Positions 26,129 through 33,824 of a stretch of 64,000 nt of DNA are shown here, piece by piece. Origin of the DNA: an uncultured Eubacterium sp. (lineage in GTDB: Bacteria; Bacillota; Clostridia; Lachnospirales; CAG-274); the NCBI GenBank assembly GCA_900551755.1, contig URXK01000004.1:76193-140192 (forward strand), given 5' to 3'. The notes under the pieces were generated by a model that worked only from the letters and a program-made list of their open reading frames with translations, was not told the DNA's origin and made no database searches. Every line of letters starts with the position of its first letter. Position 1 is the first letter of the stretch. The position numbers and the translations under genes were made by a program.

Positions 26129-27391
26129 TCATTGTTTCAATTTATCTGTTATTTTTTGGCAATTATTATAAACTTCATCTTCACTTACGCCAATATTAAA
26201 TTTGTCATTTTCGTACAAAATATTACCTCTCACCATTGTTAAGGCAATATTATCCTTGCTACCACTATAAACAATATTTTTAACTATACTATTTATTGGC
26301 TGCATATTTGGTTTATTGATATTTAATACTATTAAGTCAGCATTTTTTCCTACATCAAGGCAATCACTATTAATTTCCATAGCCTTAGCACCATTAGAAC
26401 AAGCCATTTTTAGCACAATTTCAGCTGGAAGTGCAACTGCATTTTTTGTCACAAGTTTTTGCAATGCTGTTACAAGATACATTTCTCTAAACATATCAAG
26501 GGCATTGTTACTAGCCGGACCGTCTGTACCTATAGCCACATTAATATTGTTATCAATTAACTTTGATATTGGTGCAACACCACTAGCAAGTTTGCAATTA
26601 GAGGCAGGATTTGTAACAACAAATAGATTTCTTTTTTTAATTATTTCTATATCCTCATCACTTAAATAATTGCAATGGAATAATGAACCACCATAATTAA
26701 AAAGCCCTATATCCTCAAACAATTTAATAGGAGTTTTGCCATATCTTTCAATACATTCATTAACTTCCTTTTCAGTTTCAGCACAATGAGTTGAAACAGG
26801 AGCTTTTAGCTTATTAGAAAGGTCAGCTATAGCCTTTAACTTATCAATATCTGTTGTGTATTCAGCGTGAAAACCCAATTGATGAGAAACATTGTCACAA
26901 TAATTGTTGTATTTATAATAATCTTTTTCAAGTTCATCAACACTACTTACAAAATTGTTGACAGCACCACAAATTACACCATTAAAGCCAGTTTCTTTGC
27001 AAGCCTTAGCAATAGATTGAGGCAAAAAATACATATCAAAGGCAGAAGTTATACCACTTGTTAAATATTCCATAATAGCAAGTTTTGTTAGCCAAACGCC
27101 GTCATCACTATTTAGCTTAGCCTCCATTGGAAAAACAGACTCATTAAGCCACCTATCAAGAGGCAAATCATCAGCAAAAGAGCGTAAAAAAGTCATTGGA
27201 GAATGAGCGTGAGCATTTTTAAATGAAGGCATTACTAAATTGCCATTGCAATTTATTTCTCTTTCAAAATTTCCAGCTTTTTCTTTGCCAATATATACTA
27301 TTTTATCCTTTTCAACCCATATTTCGTTATTATCAATTACATCAAAGTTGTTATTAAGTGTCAATATTTTGCAATTATAAAACCTAATCAT
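26129..27391 (-). CDS. mtaD: Amidohydrolase, probably 5-methylthioadenosine / S-adenosylhomocysteine deaminase
   Basis: This 420-aa metal-dependent deaminase has the family ligands NAHAHSPMT, LGFHAEYT, THCAETEKEV and GTDGPASNNALDMF. The last motif and the N-terminal layout fit MTA/SAH deaminase, which forms the inosyl product. It is adjacent to a purine nucleoside phosphorylase, which could then release the base, so the pair looks like recycling of the methyl cycle by-products. Guanine or other related deaminases are less likely but not excluded. Confidence 0.85.
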   Translation of the reverse strand: MIRFYNCKILTLNNNFDVIDNNEIWVEKDKIVYIGKEKAGNFEREINCNGNLVMPSFKNAHAHSPMTFLRSFADDLPLDRWLNESVFPMEAKLNSDDGVWLTKLAIMEYLTSGITSAFDMYFLPQSIAKACKETGFNGVICGAVNNFVSSVDELEKDYYKYNNYCDNVSHQLGFHAEYTTDIDKLKAIADLSNKLKAPVSTHCAETEKEVNECIERYGKTPIKLFEDIGLFNYGGSLFHCNYLSDEDIEIIKKRNLFVVTNPASNCKLASGVAPISKLIDNNINVAIGTDGPASNNALDMFREMYLVTALQKLVTKNAVALPAEIVLKMACSNGAKAMEINSDCLDVGKNADLIVLNINKPNMQPINSIVKNIVYSGSKDNIALTMVRGNILYENDKFNIGVSEDEVYNNCQKITDKLKQ

Positions 27392-27393
27392 AT

Positions 27394-28209
27394 TTACACC
27401 GCCTTTGTAATCTCCATAATAAGTTTTTTAAATATTGGAGCCACCCTATCTGCACACTCCTGCACTTCACTATGATTAAGAGGATTTTCTGTTACACCAG
27501 CAGCCATATTTGATATACAGCTTATTCCACACACCTTTAAGCCACAATGATTAGCAACTATTGCTTCACAAGCTGTACTCATACCAACAGCATCAGCACC
27601 CATTAATCTAAGCATTTTAATTTCAGCAGGTGACTCATAGCTAGGACCAGTTAATTGAGCATAAACACCCTGTTGCAATTTAATGCCATTTTTTTCAGCA
27701 ACATTTAAAATAGTTTTTCTCATTTCATTGTCATATATATTTGACATATCTGGAAATCTAGTTCCAAATTCATCAATATTTTTTCCTATTAAAGGATTTT
27801 CAACAAAGCAAGCAATATGGTCAGTAATAACCATTAAATCACCAGATGAAAAATCCGTATTTATGCCACCAGCTGCATTAGTAAGTATAATTTTTTCTGC
27901 ACCCATTAGTTTCATTAATCTTATAGGCAATGTAACCTTTTCCATTGTATAGCCTTCATAAAAATGAACTCTGCCCTGCATAATTACAACAGGCACATTA
28001 TCAATATAGCCAAAAACAAACCTACCCTTATGACCTTCTACAGTAGATACAGGAAAATTGTCAATTTCATTGTAATTTACAATAGCCTTTATATTAATAT
28101 CGTTTGCCAATTCTCCCAATCCAGAACCCAAAACAATAGCAACCTTAGGAATAAAATCAGTTTTACTTCTCACACTATTAAGAATTTTTTGATAATCATT
28201 ATATTCCAT
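27394..28209 (-). CDS. punA: Purine nucleoside phosphorylase (trimeric type)
   Basis: This 271-aa enzyme splits purine nucleosides with phosphate. It has GSGLGELANDI, RVHFYEGYTMEKVTLPIRLMK, TNAAGGIN, and GMSTACEAIVANHCGLKVCGISCISNMAAG, all typical of the low-molecular-weight trimeric family. It precedes mtaD by 2 nt, so the two are co-translated. Confidence 0.96.
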   Translation of the reverse strand: MEYNDYQKILNSVRSKTDFIPKVAIVLGSGLGELANDINIKAIVNYNEIDNFPVSTVEGHKGRFVFGYIDNVPVVIMQGRVHFYEGYTMEKVTLPIRLMKLMGAEKIILTNAAGGINTDFSSGDLMVITDHIACFVENPLIGKNIDEFGTRFPDMSNIYDNEMRKTILNVAEKNGIKLQQGVYAQLTGPSYESPAEIKMLRLMGADAVGMSTACEAIVANHCGLKVCGISCISNMAAGVTENPLNHSEVQECADRVAPIFKKLIMEITKAV

Positions 28210-28220
28210 AAAAATCCCCC

Positions 28221-28706
28221 TTAATTCAAAAACAGATTTTCAATATATTTTTTACCTGTTTTAGTTTTAAATATTTTATTGTAAACATTTTTAACAGCAT
28301 TTATACTGTCATTATCTTCATAAATATTAACTATAAAATCAGCCTCAACAAGTATCTGATAATCAATACTATCTATGTTGCTGTATGTATGATGATGACC
28401 AACAAGATATGAAACTCTGTCAATTACTTCCTTCTCAACGCCAATTTCAGTCAAAAGTTTTTTAGCCTCAGCAGGGCCTTCCATTTCCTGATACTTTCCA
28501 GCAGAGCTATTATACTTTTCTTCACTTAATTTAATTCCAATATCGTGTACAATGGCTGCAATTTCTAATATATTTTGGGTTTCACAAGGTATATTTTCTT
28601 CTTCACCAATAGCCTTAGCAAAGGCATAAACTTTCATAAAGTGATTAATTCTCTTAGGGTCACCTTTATAATATTCTATCATTTTTGTTATTATTCGACT
28701 TTTCAT
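28221..28706 (-). CDS. HD-domain phosphohydrolase
   Basis: This 161-aa protein has an HD motif in EIAAIVHDIGIKLSEEKY and a later HHTYS that can complete the metal site. The N-terminal KMIEYYKGDPKRINHFMKVY is typical of HD hydrolases of nucleotides. It opens the operon with punA, mtaD, ybaK and the AEC transporter. Its exact substrate is unknown. Confidence 0.88.
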   Translation of the reverse strand: MKSRIITKMIEYYKGDPKRINHFMKVYAFAKAIGEEENIPCETQNILEIAAIVHDIGIKLSEEKYNSSAGKYQEMEGPAEAKKLLTEIGVEKEVIDRVSYLVGHHHTYSNIDSIDYQILVEADFIVNIYEDNDSINAVKNVYNKIFKTKTGKKYIENLFLN

Positions 28707-28807
28707 TTAATCACTCTCCTAATTAATTATATATATTAGTATACCTCACAAACAAAATTAAATCAATAATCATAATATATTTTTAAAATCGCCATAATTT
28801 TAGGCAC

Positions 28808-28862
28808 AAAAAAATAAGTGCAAATGTTAAAGCACTAATGAAGTGCCTTACACTTACACTTT
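28808..28862 (-). terminator. Likely terminator after tcdA
   Basis: On the minus strand AAGTGTAAGTGTAAGGCACT can fold back over TCATT onto AGTGCTT and, after a bulge, CACTT. A run of seven T follows. The stem is imperfect. Confidence 0.55.
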
Positions 28863-28935
28863 ATGGTACTAAAAAGAACCCTCTAAACTGAAAAGCTAAA
28901 AACATAACAATAAAAGGTCAGTTTATTAAATTCTC

Positions 28936-29640
28936 TTATTTTTCTACAATATTTTTAATAACCTCTCCACCAATAATAAGCCCTGCAACACTAGGCACAA
29001 AACTAATACTAGCTGGTGTTCTTCTTTTATTTGTTTCTTCCTTTGTTTCAAGAGGCTTTATAGGTTCTTCCTTGCTATAACAAACCTTAAGTTTTTTTAT
29101 TCCCCTAGCCTTAAGCTCCTTACGCATTACTTTTGCAAGAGGACAAACGGCAGTTTTATATATATCAGTTATTTCAAAAATTTGAGGATTTAGCTTGTTG
29201 CCAGTACCCATTGAACTAATAACAGGAATATTAAGCTCATTACACCTTATTATAATAGCAAGTTTAGCTGTAACAGTATCAACAGCATCAACGCAATAGT
29301 CATAACATTCATTTAGCACACTATTAATGTTATCATAAAGTATAAATTCATTAATACATTTAACATTGCACTTGGGATTAATATCCCTAATTCTTTCAGC
29401 CATTACTTCTGTTTTCTTTCTTCCAACTGTAGAATTTAATGCTATAAGCTGTCTGTTAATATTAGTAAGGGATACATCATCATTATCAACAAGGGTTATG
29501 TTGCCTACTCCTGCCCTTGCCACAGCCTCACAAACAAAAGAGCCAACTCCACCAACACCAAATATTATAACCTTTGCATTTTCTAATTTATTTATATTTT
29601 CGTCACCTAAAAGCATTCTCGTTCTTTCATACCAAAACAT
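28936..29640 (-). CDS. tcdA: tRNA threonylcarbamoyladenosine dehydratase
   Basis: This 234-aa ThiF/HesA-type E1-like enzyme cyclises t6A in tRNA to ct6A. It has the ATP motif VIIFGVGGVGSFVCEAVARAG and family features NRQLIALNSTVGRKK and SSMGTGNKLNPQIFEI. The start is ATG 29640 with GGAGGTGA upstream; the longer frame to 29655 adds only MGGDY. It should not be confused with the sulfur-carrier E1 at 11.1-11.9 kb. Confidence 0.94.
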   Translation of the reverse strand: MFWYERTRMLLGDENINKLENAKVIIFGVGGVGSFVCEAVARAGVGNITLVDNDDVSLTNINRQLIALNSTVGRKKTEVMAERIRDINPKCNVKCINEFILYDNINSVLNECYDYCVDAVDTVTAKLAIIIRCNELNIPVISSMGTGNKLNPQIFEITDIYKTAVCPLAKVMRKELKARGIKKLKVCYSKEEPIKPLETKEETNKRRTPASISFVPSVAGLIIGGEVIKNIVEK

Positions 29641-29674
29641 ATAATCACCTCCCATACAACTATATTATTTTTTA

Positions 29675-29884
29675 TTATTTAATTAAATCCAAAATTTCTA
29701 AATACAAACTATAGCTTATTTCCATATTTTCATCTAATTCATACTGCCACACAATTTTTTCTGGAACTTTAACAACAATATCCTTAGACTCAACAACAAA
29801 TGTTACCTCATCACATATAACCTCATTATCAGGCACACCTTCACAGCCAAAGTCAGGCTCGTCTATTCTCTTAATAAAAACCAT
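29675..29884 (-). CDS. Small protein of unknown function
   Basis: This 69-aa acidic protein is not recognised. Its mid-part DEPDFGCEGVPDNEVICDEVTF has two cysteines, and the C-terminus is LYLEILDLIK. It shares a base with the stop of the BrkB gene upstream, so it is probably co-expressed. No membrane segment or signal peptide is visible. Confidence 0.7.
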   Translation of the reverse strand: MVFIKRIDEPDFGCEGVPDNEVICDEVTFVVESKDIVVKVPEKIVWQYELDENMEISYSLYLEILDLIK

Positions 29885-30729
29885 TATATAACACTCCTAC
29901 TTAAATCTTTCATAAATTTTTTATCATTAAATACAGCATTTATCTGTGCCCCAATAAGAATAAGGCAAGACAACAAATACAGCCACAAAGCAAACACAAA
30001 TATAACACCAATACTGCCATAAACCACAGAATACCTTGAAAAATTAGTAATATACAAATTAAACAATTTAGAAATAACAAACCAGCTTATTATAGTAAAA
30101 GCAATGCCAGGCAACAAGCATTTAATCTTTATTCTTATATTAATAGCAAATTTATATAAAAAGACTAAAAAAGCTACTACTATTAAGGCTGTAACAATGT
30201 GCATCAATGTGCCAGTAACAACGCTTGGTATGTGGTCAATTATGCCTAAATCTTCTATAAAGCCATTTATAACATTGCCAAAAATAAGTATATACATAGT
30301 TATAATAATAATACATATAAAAACAAACATTAAGCATAAACTTATAAGCCTTGTTTTTAAAAATGCCCTATCCTCATTAACTTCAAAAGTATCACAAATA
30401 GCCCTAATCATAGTGTGAAAACCTGCTGAGGCACTATAAATAGCAATAACGGCACTTGATGACAAAAGGCTTAATCTTTTTTGCCCCAAAACATCATAAA
30501 CAAAATAACTAATCATATCACTAATATCCTTTGGCATATCATTAGCAATAGAATTTATAATTTTGTCAGCCGACAAATTTAAAAAGCCCAAAAAAGACAA
30601 CAAAGCTATTAAAAAAGGAAAAATGGATAATATTAATTTAAAAGTTAGTGAATTAGCATAAGTAATTAAATTGTTTTTGATTACCCTATTTTTTACTTCG
30701 AATATAAATAAAAAACACTTAATAAACAA
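29884..30729 (-). CDS. YihY/BrkB-family membrane protein
   Basis: This 281-aa integral membrane protein has six or so hydrophobic helices and the family motif LTFKLILSIFPFLIALLSFLG near the N-terminus, plus GAQINAVF at the end. It was once called ribonuclease BN, which is not supported. The start is a TTG at 30729 with AGGGG 8 nt upstream. Function in this family is unclear. Confidence 0.88.
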   Translation of the reverse strand: MFIKCFLFIFEVKNRVIKNNLITYANSLTFKLILSIFPFLIALLSFLGFLNLSADKIINSIANDMPKDISDMISYFVYDVLGQKRLSLLSSSAVIAIYSASAGFHTMIRAICDTFEVNEDRAFLKTRLISLCLMFVFICIIIITMYILIFGNVINGFIEDLGIIDHIPSVVTGTLMHIVTALIVVAFLVFLYKFAINIRIKIKCLLPGIAFTIISWFVISKLFNLYITNFSRYSVVYGSIGVIFVFALWLYLLSCLILIGAQINAVFNDKKFMKDLSRSVI

Positions 30730-30745
30730 ATTTAAAACCCCTTAT

Positions 30746-30778
30746 AAAAAGCCACAGAAAGTTACATTCTGTGGCTTA
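30746..30778 (-). terminator. Terminator after PPi-phosphofructokinase
   Basis: Perfect 11-bp arms AAGCCACAGAA and TTCTGTGGCTT; five T residues follow on the minus strand. Confidence 0.85.
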
Positions 30779-30805
30779 ATAAACTATATAATTATTATCT
30801 ATAAA

Positions 30806-32029
30806 TTAAAGCTTAATATGCCTTGGAAGACCATTTACCATATAAGGATAAATTTCACCCTGAATTAATGGACTCATATAATCAATAGCTTCCTGAGATA
30901 CACCTGTACCGTCATTAATAATCCATTCCTGAGGAACAGTCTTTTCAACATTAGCAATAGCCTTAACATCATAAATGTCAGTATTCATCATATATGGCTT
31001 GTTAGATACTCTTACATAAATACCAACCTTGCCAGTTGCACCTTCAAAGGCAGCCTTAACAACCTGACCACCAACTAAAAATGCCTCATTAACATCAGTA
31101 AGAGAACCAATATGGCTAGCACATCTCTGAATTGTACTAAACTCAATAGGTCTAGTCTTCCAGCCAAACTTGTCGCCTACAATACCAGCTAAAGTAGTTG
31201 CAGTACCACTAAGCTGCTTGTGACCAAAGCTATCAACCTTCATATTAGTTGCAGCAGCCTCACATACATACTTGCCATCAGCAGTTTTAACACCTTCAGA
31301 CACAGCCACTAACACCTGTCTTTTAGTCTTGTGTACTTCTTCAACCTTAGCAAGGAACTTGTCAATATCAAATACAGTTTCTGGAAGGTAAATAAGGTCA
31401 GCACCTTCACAATCTGGACCCTTAGCAAGAGCAGCAGCAGCAGTCAACCAACCAGCATTTCTACCCATAATTTCTACAATAGTTACAACATCAATAGGCT
31501 GAACTACAGCATCTCTTGATAATTCCTTAATAGTTGTACCAATGTACTTAGCAGCAGAGCCATAACCAGGAGTATGGTCAGTAACAGCAAGGTCATTATC
31601 AATAGTCTTAGGAACACCCATAAAAGTAATGTCAGTAATATTCTTAGCTTCAGCATATTCACTTAACTGCTTGATAGTATCCATTGAGTCGTTACCACCA
31701 ATGTAGAAGAAGTGCTGAATATCGAGCTTTCTTAATACTTCAATAATCTTGTCATAAGTTTCAGGACTCTTGTCCACTGTAGGAAGCTTAAATCTACAAG
31801 AACCTAAAAAAGCAGATGGTGTTCTCTTTAAAATTTCAACATCCATAGAAGTCTTTAAATAGTCACTCATATCTATGTACTGCTCATTTAAAAGACCCTC
31901 AATACCATTTCTCATACCATAAATTTTGTCAGCCCCCAAATCCTTAGCAGCCTGAAAAACACCTGCTAAACTTGAGTTAATAACAGATGTAGGACCACCT
32001 GACTGACCAACAATAATATTCTTTGACAT
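30806..32029 (-). CDS. pfp: Pyrophosphate-dependent phosphofructokinase
   Basis: This 407-aa enzyme phosphorylates fructose 6-phosphate, here with pyrophosphate as donor. The donor-site motif reads IGGNDSMDT, with Asp where ATP enzymes have Gly, and MGVPKTIDNDL carries the lysine of PPi enzymes. The start is ATG 32029 (MSKNIIVGQSGGPTSV), with AAAGGGG upstream; the frame to 32053 lacks a good site. It is divergent from aroF. Confidence 0.93.
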   Translation of the reverse strand: MSKNIIVGQSGGPTSVINSSLAGVFQAAKDLGADKIYGMRNGIEGLLNEQYIDMSDYLKTSMDVEILKRTPSAFLGSCRFKLPTVDKSPETYDKIIEVLRKLDIQHFFYIGGNDSMDTIKQLSEYAEAKNITDITFMGVPKTIDNDLAVTDHTPGYGSAAKYIGTTIKELSRDAVVQPIDVVTIVEIMGRNAGWLTAAAALAKGPDCEGADLIYLPETVFDIDKFLAKVEEVHKTKRQVLVAVSEGVKTADGKYVCEAAATNMKVDSFGHKQLSGTATTLAGIVGDKFGWKTRPIEFSTIQRCASHIGSLTDVNEAFLVGGQVVKAAFEGATGKVGIYVRVSNKPYMMNTDIYDVKAIANVEKTVPQEWIINDGTGVSQEAIDYMSPLIQGEIYPYMVNGLPRHIKL

Positions 32030-32191
32030 AATAAAACCCCTTTCGCCGTTCATAAATTATTATTTAATTAATTATAACAAATATACAAGCCCTTTTCAAT
32101 AGCAAATTATAAAATTTGAACAATTTTTAAATATATTTATTTACAAATTTGTAAAAATAATATTTAATTTATATAAAATTTTACTAAATAC

Positions 32192-32220
32192 TTGACTTAT
32201 TAACAAAAAAAATATATATT
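32192..32220 (+). promoter_or_regulatory. Promoter of DAHP synthase
   Basis: TTGACT (32192-32197) and TATATT (32215-32220) are 17 nt apart, 35 nt before the start codon; the ribosome site is AAGGAGAA. Confidence 0.75.
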
Positions 32221-32254
32221 AATAGATAAAGCAAATAGAATAAGGAGAATAATT

Positions 32255-33289
32255 ATGAGTTTCATAAACATAAGAAAAATGCCTACTCCGGCTGAAATTC
32301 AGGCTATGACACCTCTTACACCGGAATTAAAGGCTATTAAAGACGAAAACGACAGACAATTAAAAGAAATATTTGAAGGTAAGGACGATAGATTTATTGT
32401 TATTGTTGGCCCTTGTTCTGCTGATGATGAAGAAGCTGTTTGCGACTATGGCAGAAGACTTTCAGAGGTTAGCAAACTTATTAGCGACAAAATCTTTACA
32501 GTAATGAGAGTATATACTGGTAAGCCAAGAACTACCGGCGAAGGCTACAAGGGTATGATGCACCAGCCTGACCCTAATGGTGAGCCAAATATGGCTGAGG
32601 GTATCAAGGCTATTAGAAAGATGTATTTAAGAGTAATTAAGGAAACAGGTTTCCCAATTGCTGATGAAATGCTTTACCCTTCTAATCTTCCTTTTGTAGA
32701 GGATATTCTTTCATATATTGCAGTAGGTGCTAGAAGTGTTGAAAACCAGCAGCATAGACTTACATCAAGTGGTATTGATTGCCCAGTTGGTATGAAAAAC
32801 CCTATGAGTGGTGACCTTTCTGTTATGTTTAACTCAATTAGAGCATCTCAGCAGTCACACGATTTTCTTTACAACGGTTATGAGGTTAAAACAAGTGGTA
32901 ACCCTCACTCTCACGCAATTATGAGAGGTTCTGTAAATAAGAGAGGTGTTCATATTCAGAACTACCACTATGAGGACTTAATTCTTGCAGCTGATATGTA
33001 TGATGCTGGCAAGTATCAAAATCCAGCTGTTATTGTTGATGCTAACCACTCTAATTCTAAGAAGTTACACACAGAACAGCCAAGAATTGTAAAGGATATT
33101 CTTCATTCAAGAAGCTGTAGCGATAGACTTAAGAAGTTAGTTAAGGGCGTTATGATTGAAAGCTATATTATGGGTGGCAATCAGAATTGCGAGGCTAAGG
33201 GACACATTTATGGTAAGTCAATTACTGACCCTTGTTTAAGTTTTGAAGATACTAAGAAGTTGCTCCTTGATATGTATCAAATTTTATAA
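32255..33289 (+). CDS. aroF: 3-deoxy-7-phosphoheptulonate (DAHP) synthase, type I
   Basis: This 344-aa enzyme condenses phosphoenolpyruvate and erythrose 4-phosphate, the first step of aromatic amino acid synthesis. It has VIVGPCSADD, RVYTGKPRTTGEGYKG, VENQQHR, and IVDANHSNSKK, all classical for the AroFGH type. It has its own promoter and terminator, so it is a single-gene unit. Which aromatic amino acid inhibits it cannot be said. Confidence 0.96.
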   Translation: MSFINIRKMPTPAEIQAMTPLTPELKAIKDENDRQLKEIFEGKDDRFIVIVGPCSADDEEAVCDYGRRLSEVSKLISDKIFTVMRVYTGKPRTTGEGYKGMMHQPDPNGEPNMAEGIKAIRKMYLRVIKETGFPIADEMLYPSNLPFVEDILSYIAVGARSVENQQHRLTSSGIDCPVGMKNPMSGDLSVMFNSIRASQQSHDFLYNGYEVKTSGNPHSHAIMRGSVNKRGVHIQNYHYEDLILAADMYDAGKYQNPAVIVDANHSNSKKLHTEQPRIVKDILHSRSCSDRLKKLVKGVMIESYIMGGNQNCEAKGHIYGKSITDPCLSFEDTKKLLLDMYQIL

Positions 33290-33316
33290 TTAATATAATT
33301 AACATATAAAAACACT

Positions 33317-33348
33317 AAAAGATGTGGTAAAAAGCCACATCTTTTTTT
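33317..33348 (+). terminator. Terminator of aroF
   Basis: AAAAGATGTGG pairs with CCACATCTTTT around a short loop, followed by a T run. Confidence 0.9.
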
Positions 33349-33410
33349 ATGCCTAAAATAACTTTTCATTTATTTCCTATTTAATTACTTTTTCATATTA
33401 TTACACACAA

Positions 33411-33451
33411 AAAGACTCTAAGCTGATTTTAAATACCAGTTTAGAGTCTTT
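33411..33451 (-). terminator. Terminator downstream of the second CRISPR array
   Basis: Arms at 33411-33425 and 33437-33451 (AAAGACTCTAAGCTG against CAGTTTAGAGTCTTT) pair with one mismatch. Five T follow on the minus strand, so it would end cas13d and array-2 transcripts. Confidence 0.8.
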
Positions 33452-33624
33452 CTTAATTTTAAAACAATATCACATTACTTCAATTTTAAAGATATTTTAC
33501 TAAATTTCAATTATCTTCCTATTAATATATCTAAATTCCACAAATCAAATTATTCCTTGCGATTACCTAGCACTTATCAAAAGCATTAACCTAATGTGCA
33601 AAATTTAAAGATACTCCCATTTTA

Positions 33625-33721
33625 ATTTTACTACCCTGTCAAATAACAGGGTAGTAAAACTGAAAAAATTAGAATTAATTAGAGAATATAGTTTTAGACC
33701 CATGTTATTTGGGTGTAGTTC
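33625..33721 (-). CRISPR. Type VI-D CRISPR array 2: shortened repeat, 30-nt spacer, palindromic end unit
   Basis: Read on the minus strand, a 31-nt repeat (33721-33691) starts GAACTACACCC and ends GGGTCTAAAAC, the Cas13d-type ends. It lacks 5 nt of the loop (TTGTT) present in the 36-nt repeat of array 1. Next comes a 30-nt AT-rich spacer (33690-33661). Then a 36-nt unit (33660-33625) aligns with the repeat at about 22 of 36 positions but is now a perfect 14-bp inverted repeat with a 6-nt loop. The whole copies the layout of array 1, so I accept it as a one-spacer array. Confidence 0.8.
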
Positions 33722-33785
33722 CTCAAACTGCACAAAGGACAGCTTGAATTAATTAAATTATATATTACTTTTTAACGAAAGTCAA
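33722..33785 (-). promoter_or_regulatory. Leader and promoter of CRISPR array 2
   Basis: On the minus strand TTGACT (33780-33785) and TATAAT (33757-33762) are exactly 17 nt apart. Predicted transcription starts about 29 nt before the repeat. The leader is nearly identical to that of array 1 (three differences), including CAAGCTGTCCTTTGTGCAG just before the repeat. It lies 40 nt after the cas13d stop. Confidence 0.85.
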
Positions 33786-33824
33786 TCATAAATTAAAAAA
33801 TTCTAAAAATTCACATCATTTTTT

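Larger units (their letters stand above)
33290..33624. other. Gap between aroF and the second CRISPR array
   Basis: It contains the aroF terminator and the hairpin at 33411-33451. The rest (33452-33624) is AT-rich without an ORF, a repeat copy or further CRISPR units. Confidence 0.6.

Noticed and set aside
26316..26669. A 117-codon plus-strand frame opposite mtaD
   Set aside because: Antisense shadow of a conserved enzyme, without independent support.
29884..30729. Ribonuclease BN annotation for the YihY/BrkB protein
   Set aside because: The protein is an integral membrane protein with no nuclease motif; the old name is a known misassignment.
33625..33660. The 14-bp palindrome read as a simple intrinsic terminator
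   Set aside because: No T run follows on either strand; an AAAA run flanks the 3' side. Its position and 36-nt length fit an altered terminal repeat better.
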